Positions 33,662-44,157 of a stretch of DNA of 64,000 nucleotides are shown here, one piece after another. The translations under genes and the position numbers were made by a program. How positions within the stretch are numbered: position 1 is the stretch's first letter; the number at the start of each line of letters is the position of its first letter. Origin of the DNA: Poa pratensis (Eukaryota > Streptophyta > Magnoliopsida > Poales > Poaceae); assembly GCA_947311845.1 (NCBI GenBank), contig CAMZMU010000040.1, forward strand, positions 63,118,330-63,182,329, read 5' to 3'. A model generated the notes under the pieces. It made no database searches, was not told the DNA's origin, and saw only the letters and a list, made by a program, of their open reading frames with translations.

Positions 33662-34250
33662 CCTCCCGCGCGATTGTGCTTCTGTCGGAGCTTGTCTATG
33701 GCTACTTCGTCTTGGCCGGTCGGCCCTGCTACTTTTGCCATGGTGTGACAACGATGGTGACTTCAAAACCGTGGTGGCGGCTTTTGGTGGGTGGCAAGTT
33801 GGTGGAGCGCTACAGATTGTCCGGGTTGTGGTTTTTTTGGGGGTCGGGAGAAATCCTTGTCGTTTTGGCACCGATGCGGTGATGCTTGAGAGTGTCACCC
33901 TCCCTTCTTGAGGGGCGTCGGGTGTACCTCTTCCCCACTCCTCGGAGCGTACCGGGGGAAACCCTAGGACCAGTCCGGGCAGCAACGTCGCCGGCGTCGC
34001 TTTCCTTCTTGGAGGTGCTGTTTGGTACGCGGCGATTTAGAGTGCTAGGTTTGTGGTGGGAATTCGCCGGAGAGGACGCAGCGGTTGCGAGTCACTATTG
34101 TTTTTCGTTACTCCGCCGGTGTTGGCTTTGTTTTCTTTTCTTTTTTCTCTTCCTTTTCTTTTGGGCTTGACTGTGCTGTCTGCCCCAGCAGTGTTCTCAA
34201 TGTTGTATCGGGTGGTTGCTATATTAATATAGCGGGGCGAAAGCCTATTT
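33662..34250 (+). repeat. GC-rich non-LTR-like repeat, right part with LINE-type 3' end
   Basis: Resumption of the block interrupted at 19862. Its end near 34215-34245 ('gctatattaatatagcggggcgaaagcc') has the form of plant LINE 3' tails. Boundaries are not certain because no matching target duplication was found on the left. No coding potential was recognised. Confidence 0.5.
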
Positions 34251-35329
34251 CTTCACATAAGTCAAAAATTCACAAGGTGTCACCACTCCTCCTTGAACAC
34301 TTCTCATTCTGCTTGTCATAATTCTGGATACCAGAAGTTCTTCACCGTCGTTTTACGATGGGAGTAATGAAGAGCAGACACAAAATAGTATCTACTCACA
34401 TCACATGAACTCCGTTATGCGTTTGATGTGCAAAAAAATAATTGATTCATTTCCAAAGAATACATTGGCATCCACGTGCTGCATTTTCTCACATGTAAAA
34501 AAAGGCTACAAAACAACCAAAACCAAGACTGCTCAATTGTGCGGTCCTCACGGTGTTTCGTTTCATTTAAAATTGGAGAGGTCCAACTCTATCGACATTT
34601 AACTTGGAATTCCTGGAGGAACCGCGGTTTAGGTACCAAGGTTGAGCGGATCAGATCAGAGACCATGCTGAGATGCTGCCTTAATTCTGCACTGGGCATA
34701 AATAGGATCATCTTATCATTAGCAACTACTATGTTGACTAGAAGAACTGAACAAAGTGGCGGAGATGCTGCAATTTCTTAACTCTCTATTGTACAGGCAG
34801 AGTGTAGGGAAATGCTTGGAATCAGCTTATCTATGCCGTATATCAACTTATATGCCTGATAGGGTATTATGAGAATTACCAAGCACCTTTGTACATTCAT
34901 GAACGTTGCTGCTGCCTCGATAGATGAAATCATGGATATGAATTTTGGACATAATCTTGACTAAACTATATATATTTTAATTGGTCAAACTTGTAGAAAA
35001 AGTCCATAGGAGTGTAATTTTTTTCCAAGGGAAAACTTTTGTATACCTTTGACCATATTTATAGAAAAAATATATCAACATATATGGTTCTAAATAAACT
35101 ACATATTATATGTTTCATGATGTATCTAAATATACTGTTTTTTAGGTGATGATACTGATTTGGTGTTATAGATATTAATGGGGGCTTTTTAGATATTTGA
35201 TAAAAGATATTGAAATTGAATTTTCAAAACGCTAATACTTCATGTGAAAAAGAATGGAAGAATAAATCATTAACCTATAAACACGACGGAAAACATTTTA
35301 CATTCATGTGGTCTCCATATAGATCGTGC
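34251..35329. other. AT-rich intergenic sequence
   Basis: No gene recognised. The segment from about 34950 to 35180 ('tttgaccatatttatagaaaaaa' type sequence) resembles the interior of Stowaway MITEs, but no termini were found, so it may be a decayed copy. Confidence 0.4.
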
Positions 35330-35331
35330 TA

Positions 35332-35604
35332 CTCCCTACTTCACATGCATGTGACGCTGCTTGTTTTCCTTGTTTCAATTTTGACCAATAAAATATGCGT
35401 TATTTGTTATAAAAATTGTTTCATTAAAAACTTTATTGAAATCAAACTAACTGGTATAACTTTTGTGGTATATATATATTTTTTTATTTTTAGATAAAGA
35501 GTATATATTAATATTTTTGTGGTATATATAGTATAATATTTTGTTCATGGTCAAGTTTAGATCTCGAAAAACGGCGTGTGCCACTTAGATAGTGACAGAG
35601 GGAG
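35332..35604. mobile_element. Stowaway-type MITE (273 bp)
   Basis: Terminal inverted repeats CTCCCTAC... and ...GAGGGAG (degenerate) are flanked by the TA target duplication of Tc1/mariner elements (35330-35331 and 35605-35606). The interior ('ttgaccaataaaatatgcg', 'gatctcgaaaaacg') is typical of Triticeae Stowaway families. There is no coding sequence. Confidence 0.75.
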
Positions 35605-35640
35605 TAGCACATAGCAGCTCGATATATGGGCAATGACCAC

Positions 35641-36060
35641 TTTTTTTTTTGACTGAAATGCAGTGGAGCTGCTTTTCATTGATCAATAGAAGAAATGCTG
35701 ATAGCTAAATGACTCGGTTTATAAGGGAAACCAGTCTGGAAAACCGTACAACGAAACTGGCAAAAATCCATGCACAACATCAAGGACGACCCTGTCGCCC
35801 ACACGACACAGGAGCAACACCTCGACGTTGCAGAAACTTCCGGGGCCGCCGCCCCGACTTCCATCCGCTCGCCGCGCCCTGCGCAGCCCACCAACACCAC
35901 CTTCCGGGGCCGCCGCCCCGACGTAGCACCACTCGCACAGAGTTGCAACACCGCACGACTTGGAACCTCACAGCCCTAGCTGCAGAGGACTGCCAGTCGC
36001 AGACTACGGCCGCCGCACCAACTCCGGGGCCGCCACCCCGACTTCCAGTCAACCACCCCC
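35641..36060 (-). mobile_element. GC-rich non-LTR retroposon, segment 1 (3' end, poly-A)
   Basis: Read on the minus strand the element ends in a 10-A tail (35641-35650), preceded by 'ccttataaaccgagtca' (near 35717-35733). The latter resembles 'ccttataaactgggtca' (near 52389-52405) of the copy at 50986-52456. The probable target duplication ATGACCAC lies at 35633-35640 and 43186-43193. Three copies of the motif CGGGGYGGYGGCCCCG occur here, near 35840, 35903 and 36023. The element is interrupted at 36060 by the CACTA transposon. Confidence 0.7.
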
Positions 36061-36863
36061 CACTAGTACAGAGACGTAAATTAGAGCCGGCCCCAGAGAG
36101 TCACCTCAGCTGGTTAAGTCCACCGTCCGTAGGCGTGGGTTTCTAATGTAAGCTTCATTAGAGCCGGTACCCTGGGGCGGGCTGTAATGATTCCCCTCCT
36201 TAGCCGGCCGGGAAAATCAACCGTCTCTAACATGGAGACGGCCAATATACGCACCCGTCTGTAAACATGAATAATCAGAGACGTACGTAAACGCTGGCCG
36301 TCGCACACCCCGTGGGGTACGACATATCCCTCCGGGCGTAATATTCGTTGCCTCCGAGAATATATCCGGGGGTCCAACTTGGTGAAATAAATTAAAACAG
36401 AATAATTACAGCAACCCGGCCGGTTTTAGCCAGCTAGTTATATACAAAGCAGAAAGCTACCATTATTGAAATCAGTTATACAACACGTACATGTAGAAAA
36501 TGTTCAGGAAACTAGAAACTACCTAGAAAATTGATCAACAATCTAGATGAAATATTGTTCTATATGATCTACATCTCAATCATGACCTCCAAGCTTAGGT
36601 GATTGGTGTTCCTCATAATGATCAAAATATGTTGATTGATCTTAAAATGCTTGCCTTCAATGAAATGCGGCCATCATTTTTCTTGTTGATTGGTGTTCCA
36701 TCCAGCTTGTCGAACTCAATGCGGCCATCATTTTTCTTGTTGTACGTAATGGTTGTGACGGCCCTAGCTGCTCCAAGTCGTAGTCTAGCTTTGCCATGAG
36801 TTGGTAGGCCAACGCCTTGCACTATGGTCTTAGGTAGTTTCTGCGCATAAAGGACATCATACA

Positions 36864-37600
36864 TTATATTAACTTAGGAAAGAGACTTATATACCGGGCA
36901 AAGAGGCAGTTCTTCTTGAATTTTAACTTTGGAAAGAGGCACATATATACCATATCATGTCTCTTCAAACTTGTGATCGTCAAACGGGTCACAAAATGAA
37001 CACCAACATCGGCCGTTACGGGTAGAGGCTGAACCAGGCGGTCGTTCTCATCTGCCTTCAGATGAACTCTTCGGGAAACTATGTAACTGGCCCCTTCGTC
37101 ACTCCCAACAGAACTCCCAGAACAATAGGCAGAACTTTCACAATCCTCCTCATTGTGCTCTTCATTGTTGGCATATTCCATAAAGGCAATAGAGATCCTG
37201 GGATTTTGTCCTGCAATAGTAAAAACAAGCAGCACTACTCCCGTGTGAACATTGGTGTGCTGGACGAAGTATTTCCATCCTAAGCCGTGCAAGCGGGTCG
37301 TCCTCCGTCCTTTGGTCACATAAATGGTGTATGTTTTCTCAAGAGCACGAAACAACATAGTGTCGCCTACTACGCGGTTGAACACTTTCCGAGCGTTGCA
37401 CGGTACTACCTGTGCTACAGAAACATGATAATAAGCGGCATTATACAGTACTATGCAACAAAAACACGTTAAAGAATATTATAAGTTGTCGTCCTACTTA
37501 CGAATGACTTGCTGTGACGACTCTCAGCTTGCAGATGAACACTAAACTTGGCTCCACTGAGGAGGCTATAGCACTCGTGCTTGCATAATGGGCATGTCAT
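36864..37600 (-). CDS. B3-domain-like gene (partial) inside the CACTA element
   Basis: Two exons are readable on the minus strand: 37600-37502 (ATG, with a CPLC...H...H pattern resembling a small zinc finger; donor GTAAGT) and 37409-36864 (acceptor CAG, stop at 36864), about 214 residues joined in phase 0. The second exon contains 'RRTTRLHGLGWKYFVQHTN', then 'HTGVVLLVFTI', the characteristic W..F...N..GD-type core of plant B3 DNA-binding domains; the usual GD is GV here. A low-complexity acidic linker follows. B3 proteins are plant-specific transcription factors. More exons may exist on either side. Its location between CACTA ends suggests a captured or element-borne gene; function unknown. 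Confidence 0.6.
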
Positions 37601-39208
37601 TTCCTGTTAATTAATTAAGTTAACATTTGCATAACAGTTAACATTTGCATAACGAATTCCTATATCATAGCAATTCAAGTTAGTTTTCAAACAAATATGA
37701 GTTTAAGTGGTACAAATGTGGGCATCACAAATTCGTAACACATGATATATATGCAAACCAAGAAGCTATCTGGTTGAGAACTAATTAAAACTAGACAACA
37801 TGCAACACAAATTCCTAAAAATGCGCAACACAATTTCTAAAATAAATTGAAAACTAGGGTTAGAACATGCAGCAAACCAAGGAGTTAGCTGCACGGCGAG
37901 GCAAGATGTGCTGTGGGGACGGTCCGGTTCGGAGGGCGGCCAACAACGTCAGGTAGAGTCACGTACGGTGGCAGGAAGGCACAGCGACAGGGGACGGCGG
38001 CGGACCAGCGTAGCGACTGGGAACGGCGGGGGGGGGGGGGAGGCGTAGCCGCGGGGAATGGCGGTGGACCGGCGCATCTGGGAACGGCGGCAGGGAGGCG
38101 CAGCCGCGGGAAACGGCGGCGGACCGGCGCAGCGATGGGGAACGACGGCGAGTACGCGGGCAGTGAGGGGGACGGCGGCGGGGAGGCGGGCGAGGGTTTG
38201 GTTGGGAGGTGGGCGAGATTTCGATTTGTGACGTGGCGGCAAGAGGGGAAATTTCACCCTCCCGTTATCAATTTGGAGCCCAAAATTTTTCACTTTACCG
38301 CTGGTTATTCACAATCCGCACCGTCCGGATATGTTTGTTCACTCCGAGATGTACCATAATCCCAAATACTTACAAAATATTCAAACAAAAGTGAAGATAA
38401 ATGATTTATGCGTCCTAATTAATGTTACGCTGAGTTGTAGAAGGAGAAATAGGTTCATATACCGAAGATAATTTATCAGGTAGTAGAAAACTTGTAGCTT
38501 ACACGGAAAGGTCTGGTTGTATTAACGATGATGTTCTTCTCTACAGCTATACTTCAAACCTATGAAAGAACTTTTCACAAAATATGAGAAATTTTTATGG
38601 TTTCAGATAGTGGGCTCATAGAGTTACCATAATACGGATTATTCATCCATGTACATCATTTTTGAAGAAATATTAGTTCGGTATATTAAATTAGCAAACA
38701 TTTGGATCATAGCCGGACCCTCCGGATATTAAATTAGGAAACATTTGGATCTCGGGCAATATTTGAGCCATATAACGACGAATAGACAATATGGATGCAT
38801 ACATATAGCTCAGAATTTATCATGTATATTGGAAATATATCAAAATACATCAAAGCTTGATCTTTCCATACTTTTAAACGTCCGTACCCTCCGGACTATT
38901 TGAAATGGATGACCAGATCGCATGGATGTCTGCATGCGCAGGCTTTGACCACATTTTTTCCAGTGTGAACGGCGCGGTGTCTGAACCTCCAGATTAATGT
39001 ACATGACCTCCGGGTCCCACCCGGTACCGCGGCCGGCCAGCGCAGCACCCGAGATTCCCCTCCGGACTTGTGAGCTTTATTAACTACGGCGCCGGACGGT
39101 AGAAATCCATCCCCTCCGATATTCCCCTTCGTCAAACCCTAGCTAGCCTTATCCACCACCTCCATCCGCCTCTCACCGGTCAATCCAAGATCCGCCGCCG
39201 CGCGCATC
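37601..39208. other. Non-coding CACTA interior, with GC-rich minisatellite at about 37960-38170
   Basis: Between the two passenger frames there is AT-rich sequence plus a GC-rich block in which a unit of about 50-60 bp ('gggaacggcgg...gaccggcgc') recurs three to four times, with a 13-nt G run at 38028-38040. The block may be the first exon or promoter of the minus-strand B3-like gene, because the minus strand is open through 37949-38293, but no domain supports this. Confidence 0.45.
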
Positions 39209-39955
39209 ATGCCTCGCCGTCTGGCCACGACCCACTCGAAGCTCACGCGTGATCGCTACGCCGCCATTGCGGTGGAGATGCGCGCGGCGGCCAACATCCC
39301 AGATGCGGCGGAGACATTGGCGGCTTCCATGGCGGAGGCTGTGCAGGAGATGCGCCCGCCCGCCGGCAATATTGCATTGGTCTTCGCCATAGCGAAGGCC
39401 GTGATGGAGGCCGTGGGGGAGTTCTTGGCGGTCCGCGCTGGCCGCGGCGGCGGCAGATGGCGGCGCGGGCGTGGTGGAGAGCCAGGCTTCGGCGGCGGGC
39501 AATGGCGGCGAGGCCCTGGTGGAGAGCCAGGCCTCGGCGGCGGGCAATGGTGGCGAGGGCGAGGGCCAGGCCGTGGCGGCGACGCGCTGGTGCCCAGGGC
39601 GCTCACCCATCTGGAGGCCGTCAAGGAAGAGCACCGCGCCGCCTGGCAGCAAATCCAAGCCGAGCGCGTGGACACCGCACTCATCGGGCAGATGAGGGCC
39701 GACCCCGGCCTTGTCGAGCAGAACTGCGACATCGTGGAGGCCGCGGAGGCGGCGCGCGCGGCGGCCGTGGGCGAGGATGGTGAGGGCGGCGAGGCGGCGG
39801 CCGCAGGCGAGGATGGCGACTCCGACGAGGACATGCCGGACGCCGAGGCGGGCGACAACGACGACGACGACCACGAGGGCATGCCGGCGGCCTTCTATGA
39901 GGACTACATGTCCGACTCCGATGAGGACATGCCCGACCATGAGGACGGCGTCTGA
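39209..39955 (+). CDS. Acidic 248-residue protein of unknown function in the CACTA element
   Basis: Starts at an ATG (MPRRLATTHSKLTRDRYAAI) after a leader with 'aaaccctagc'. The N-terminal third (about 80 aa) is helical and alanine-rich ('AAETLAASMAEAVQEMR'), the middle is Gly/Arg-rich, and the C-terminal third is strongly acidic ('DSDEDMPD' twice, plus a D-run). Between about 39460 and 39570 a 45-bp direct repeat is present. There the next frame reads 'VESQASAAGNGGE' twice, more protein-like than the Gly/Arg-rich reading, which suggests two compensating indels. No family is recognised. GC content is far above that of the surrounding element. Confidence 0.5.
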   Translation: MPRRLATTHSKLTRDRYAAIAVEMRAAANIPDAAETLAASMAEAVQEMRPPAGNIALVFAIAKAVMEAVGEFLAVRAGRGGGRWRRGRGGEPGFGGGQWRRGPGGEPGLGGGQWWRGRGPGRGGDALVPRALTHLEAVKEEHRAAWQQIQAERVDTALIGQMRADPGLVEQNCDIVEAAEAARAAAVGEDGEGGEAAAAGEDGDSDEDMPDAEAGDNDDDDHEGMPAAFYEDYMSDSDEDMPDHEDGV

Positions 39956-40665
39956 GAATCCTCAATCGAGTATGACGACTAGATCTTCCTGCCCAGCCCT
40001 TTCGTTTAGACCGATCGATCGTCGAGCGGTCGATCTAGTAGTAGGTAAGCTCGATCTCTAGCTATAGTAGTATATTAGAGTTCGAGGGCCGGGATAGATC
40101 GATCGATCAACCATTGATCGACAACATATTCGCGTGCGAGTTGTGCAGGGGGCGGTGCGCGGTACATATTTTGTTAGGATACACTATCGATCGTATTAAT
40201 TAGCACCAGCTAAGATCGATCGAATCGGAGGAGTTGGCCGGCAGCCGGTGCGGTGAAAATTTGATACCAAATTCACTGTATTTTGCGACTAATTATAATA
40301 GTAAGTTATGTACTCTGATTGAATATCTGTTTAATTTATTCCCAGTTCTATGTTCATGATTTTGTTCACGTTTTCACGCGCACTCCGTCTTCAGTGTAAA
40401 GTTTCTTTCATTTAGCGCAGGAGAGCTATTTCTCATACGGCAAAAATTTCCAGCCGTCTCTACTGGTTTCTACAGGCGGTGAAGATTTCTAGCCGTCTCT
40501 AAACGTTTTGTATGGGAGACGGCGAGCAGTATCAGCCGTCTCAGGATATATTAGAGACGCCCACAAAATAAAACCGCTTGAGGAGATATGTCCCAAACGG
40601 ATGAAAATTTATTTTGGTTTAACCGACTCTAGCTCCCGTCTCCCATTTGAGATTTTGTACTAGTG
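39956..40665. other. CACTA 3' region with subterminal repeats
   Basis: Non-coding. Several 'gatcgatcg' clusters occur (39999-40230), followed by the subterminal 'ccgtctct' array from about 40450 to the end. Confidence 0.6.
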
Positions 40666-40668
40666 CCC

Positions 40669-41189
40669 ACTAGGGTGCATCAACCGAGCCGACACCCCCC
40701 GCTACTCATGTAGACCGAGGTTGCCACTCGACCATGCCGAACTGCAGCCCTTCCTCGTAGGGCCGCCGTCGCATAGCTTCCCGAGACCGCCGCCTCGGCG
40801 CACAACCAAGAACCACCCGGGACCGCCGTCCCGGCATCCACCAACCACAGAAGAGGAGAAGCAAGTGTAGCGGGTACAGGCAGGCCCTCCAAGGCGACGC
40901 CTCCAAGGAGGTTACGATGTAAACCAACGCCGTCGCCCACTTCGGTGTCTTGAAGCTAGGGCTTTCGCCCGGAGTGCCCATCACCCCCACGAGGGACGAG
41001 GAAGGAGCTCCTCGACGACGCCCCCAAGAGGGTAAACGACGCCAATGCGCCGCCATCGTCCGCACCAACCGAAGCCGGTTCCAGATTTTCACCCGGAGCA
41101 ACTCCATGCGTTCGAGTAGACAGGGGCAAACGATTCCAGCATCTGAGGCGACAAGCACACCCAAATCGCTAGAGCACTGCACGCTGCAC
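40669..41189 (-). mobile_element. GC-rich non-LTR retroposon, segment 2
   Basis: Continuation of the element interrupted by the CACTA insertion. It carries two further variants of the palindromic motif, near 40781 and 40817. It is interrupted again at 41189 by the second solo LTR, whose duplication TGCAC is at 41185-41189. No coding potential is recognised. Confidence 0.65.
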
Positions 41190-42567
41190 TGATGACCCAC
41201 AAGTATAGGGGGTGTATCGTAGTACTTTCGATAAATAAGAGTGTCGAACCCAACGAGGAGCAGAAGGTGTTGACAAGCAGTTTTGGTCAAGGTTTCACTG
41301 TAAACACTAGCAGACAAGTTTTTAGGGGTTTTTGATATAGCAGATAAATAAAATACAAGTAAATAAAAGACAGTAATAATAATTGCAGCGAGTGACCCAA
41401 TCCTTTTTAGAGCAAAGGATAAACCAGTTGGTTTACTTATGATGACAAAATGTTCTTGAGGACACACGTGAATTTAGTCAAGTACTTTCGCTTCATACAG
41501 TTGATTAATCTTTATTGTTTTGAGAAGTGTTGTGTGGGTGAACCTATGCTAATACACTGCCCTTACTTGGACTAATACATACTTGTGATTATACCCCTTG
41601 TAAACATCCGCAATTACAAGAAAGTAATTAAGATAAATCTAACCACAGCCTTAAACTCTGAGATCCTACACTCGCTCGTGCACCGGTTTACTAACGGGGG
41701 TTTAGGTTTCTGTCACTCCGGCAACCCCACAATTAGCGACCAACTACACAATGCCTTCCCTAGGCCCATAAAGGTGAAGTGTCATGTAGTCGACGTTCAC
41801 ATGACACCACTAGAAGAATAACGCCACAACTTAAATATCAAACCATTAAATATTACTCAACATAATTCCACTACTAGCGACCAGACTTTCCCATGTCCTC
41901 AAGAACTAAACGAACTACTCACAAGACATCATACGGATCATGATCAAAGGTGATATAATGATGAATAACAATCTGGACATAAACTTTAAGTCACCGATAA
42001 AACTCAATAGCATCAACCACAAGGAGTAATTAACACCGGGAGAGTTCCCCCTATGAACTAGACAAAGTATAGCCCTAGATGTCACAACGGAACGAAGTGG
42101 AGCGGCGGTGATGATGGTGATGGCTGTGGAGATGATGATGATGATGATCCCGATGAAGTCCAGCGTGATGACGATGACGATGGCGATGATTTCCCCCTCC
42201 GGGAGGGAATTTCCTCGGCAGATTTCTCCTTGCCGGAGAGCTTTTTCTCTCTCTGTTGTTTCCGTCCAGTGGAGGCGGCGGAATATTTCCTCGGGCGCTC
42301 CTTCTGAAGTTTAGGGTTGAGGAGGTCATGTACGCGAAGGGGGAGCGCCAGTGGTAGGCCAGGGGCCCCTTTTGGCTGCCTCCACCTTCTGATAAAATAG
42401 GAGCTTCTGTATATTCGTCGTGGTTTTTGGAACTCCAGAAATATAGTGATAATCATCAAACATGCAAAATAAGATAAAATAACATAAGTAACACATCTTA
42501 ATATGAAATATATCAATGAATAACAGTAAATTATGATATAAAATAGTGATGCAAAATGGACGTATCA
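41190..42567. repeat. Solo LTR, second copy (TSD TGCAC)
   Basis: A 1378-bp block of the same family as 1509-3016: begins TGATGACCCACAAGTATAGG and ends GGACGTATCA. The perfect 5-bp duplication TGCAC lies at 41185-41189 and 42568-42572. It is shorter than the first copy by about 130 bp, mainly in the GC-rich part. Confidence 0.87.
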
Positions 42568-42572
42568 TGCAC

Positions 42573-43185
42573 CAAGCCAACTTCTCTGTCGTCAACCGCC
42601 AAGCAACCTCACACGACGGCCGAATCCACACCTACCTGGGGCCGAACAAACTACCCGGTCACCGTGACGGCGCACGCCACCACCCTCGACTTGGGGCCGC
42701 CACCCCGGCCTCCTCAGTCGCGGCCGTGAGCTACAACGCCAAGAACACAGCTCACCGTCCGCAGGCCCGCCAGCACCCAGATCCGGCCCGCGCGGGCCCA
42801 ACTCGCCTTGCCCGCATCGCCTCGAGGCCATGACCGCCGTATCCTCCGCAGGTCGCCCGACCCTCGCCGCACCTCGGCCTGCCGGCCACCACCGGAGTCC
42901 AGGGCCGCCACCCTAGCTTGCCGCGCCGTACCGCGCTTGAGACGACGCGAGATCGTCGATCCGGCCCTCCCCGCACCACCTTTGTGGCAGTGAGGGGCCC
43001 GCCGCCACCGTGGCACGTCCGGCGGCAGCGGCGGCAAGGAGGACGGGGTGTGGGTGAGGTCCCGGCGACGCGGAGTGGGGAGCCCTCGGGTCGCCCTGCC
43101 CAGGGCGACCCAAGGGAGGGGCCCTGGTTGTGACTTTAAATTGTGGAGATTGGTAGATATCGCCGGAAATTGTTGATTGACCGCT
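42573..43185 (-). mobile_element. GC-rich non-LTR retroposon, segment 3 (5' end)
   Basis: Final segment of the element that starts, in plus coordinates, at 35641. The three parts sum to about 1554 bp without the two insertions. On the minus strand it begins near 43185. It includes a 'tccttgccgccgctgccgcc' segment whose counterpart near the 5' end of the copy at 50986 is 'cctgccgctgccgccgccgg', and a palindromic motif copy at 42691-42709. The flanking target duplication is ATGACCAC at 43186-43193. Confidence 0.65.
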
Positions 43186-43251
43186 ATGACCACTTATTGA
43201 TGAAGTGAAGCGTCGGATGTGTCTTTGAGAATGGCGATGTTATCTTCGTGA

Positions 43252-43265
43252 AGATTATTCTTGAT
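43252..43265. repeat. Left target-site duplication of the SINE
   Basis: AGATTATTCTTGAT, repeated exactly at 43643-43656 directly after the poly-A tail. Confidence 0.92.
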
Positions 43266-43642
43266 GAGGAGCGCGCGTGGCGCGTTGGCATGCTCAGCAG
43301 TGGCTGGCTGCCCACCCGCGCGAGTTCGACTCCCTGGGGAGCGAATTCCCGGGTGTCTCACGCTCGTGTCACTGTTCAATAGGAACAGTGTCCGTGGTAC
43401 TGTTCACTAGGAACAGTATTCCGCATCTTCAATAAGTGTCTCTGGTCTCGCCTGTATCGCCTGTAAGCTCCATGAGGGAAAAAATCTTGTACCGGGCAGA
43501 CAAAGTCGGTTCTAGTTGTAGGTCTAGATTAGGTTCACAGCTAGTGGTGTGAGTGTGGTGTGCGTGTGGTGTGCGTGTGTTTGGCTGTGTGTCTGATCAG
43601 ATACTACAACTTGTACCCGCTTAAGTGAGACGCAAAAAAAAA
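43266..43642 (+). mobile_element. tRNA-derived SINE (377 bp)
   Basis: Flanked by a perfect 14-bp target duplication and ending in a 10-A tail. The head contains an A-box-like TGGCGCGTTGG (43278-43288) and a strong B-box GAGTTCGACTCC (43322-43333), spaced about 34 bp apart as in tRNA genes, so it would be transcribed by RNA polymerase III. The tRNA-unrelated body contains an imperfect 'ctgttca.taggaacagt' repeat (about 43371-43412). It is non-coding and moved by LINE enzymes. It lies roughly 0.9 kb upstream of the WDR89 start codon. Family (for example one of the Poaceae SINE groups) not assigned. Confidence 0.9.
43322..43333 (+). promoter_or_regulatory. Pol III B-box of the SINE
   Basis: GAGTTCGACTCC fits the B-box consensus (GGTTCGANNCC) with one mismatch. 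The partner A-box is at 43278-43288. Confidence 0.85.
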
Positions 43643-43656
43643 AGATTATTCTTGAT

Positions 43657-44157
43657 CAAATTTGGGTTGCCCATTATTTAGCTTGGTGTTGAGAAGTTGA
43701 GACCCTAAAATCGTTCAACTAAACCAGCTGGCCGGAGAAAAGCCAGCGTGGCGCGATGACGTGGCTCGGCTCCACTACCGCTCGTAATTTGCCCCTGACC
43801 GTCGTCTAGGGCTTCCTCGCACAGCGCCGCCGCCACTCCTTCCCCCGCGCTCTCCCGCCGTCCGCCGCCAACGCCCCGTGATCAGAAGCGACATCCCGCG
43901 CTCCGCCCCTCCCTCATCCGCCTCCCCTGCTTCCGCCGCTCGCTCCTAGTCAATCAAGGTAATTTTCCGTTGCTGTAGACGGTGCATATGCATATTCTGT
44001 ATCCGAACATGCGTACGGGACGTTGTATGTGCGAAGACAAAATCGTATCTAGTATATCCATGTGAACGGGACAGTGAGATTTTCTACAAATGTGCGATTT
44101 TCAGACACTGAAATACTATGTGCGGATTATTCTAGGCAGTGCGTGCGGAAGAGAACG
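43657..44157 (+). other. Promoter / 5' untranslated region of the WDR89 gene
   Basis: C-rich leader sequence at about 43800-43958 ('ctagggcttcctcgc...') is followed by a good splice donor ('caatcaag|gtaatt', near 43959). Possible acceptors are 'attttcag' near 44102 or 'ctaggcag' near 44139, so a 5'-UTR intron of about 150 bp is likely. The promoter is probably within 43660-43800. No TATA box was chosen. Confidence 0.5.

Larger units (their letters stand above)
36061..40665. mobile_element. CACTA transposon (4605 bp, TSD CCC) with B3-like passenger
   Basis: The termini are CACTAGTACA (36061-36070) and its inverse TACTAGTG (ending 40665), flanked by the 3-bp duplication CCC (36058-36060 and 40666-40668). 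Both subterminal regions carry many direct and inverted copies of an 'agccgtctct' unit (for example near 36215-36280 and 40450-40560), the usual transposase-binding array of CACTA elements. No transposase domain is seen, so the element is non-autonomous. It contains a minus-strand B3-like gene and a plus-strand acidic 248-codon frame. It interrupts the GC-rich non-LTR element, whose sequence resumes at 40669. Confidence 0.88.

Noticed and set aside
19336..34250. 30-bp direct repeat as the target duplication of the GC-rich block
   Set aside because: The two copies are adjacent to each other on one side rather than one on each side, and no copy is found near 34250.
36864..40665. B3-like gene as an ordinary host gene independent of the transposon
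   Set aside because: It lies wholly between CACTA ends that have matching CCC duplications, so it belongs to the inserted unit whatever its origin.
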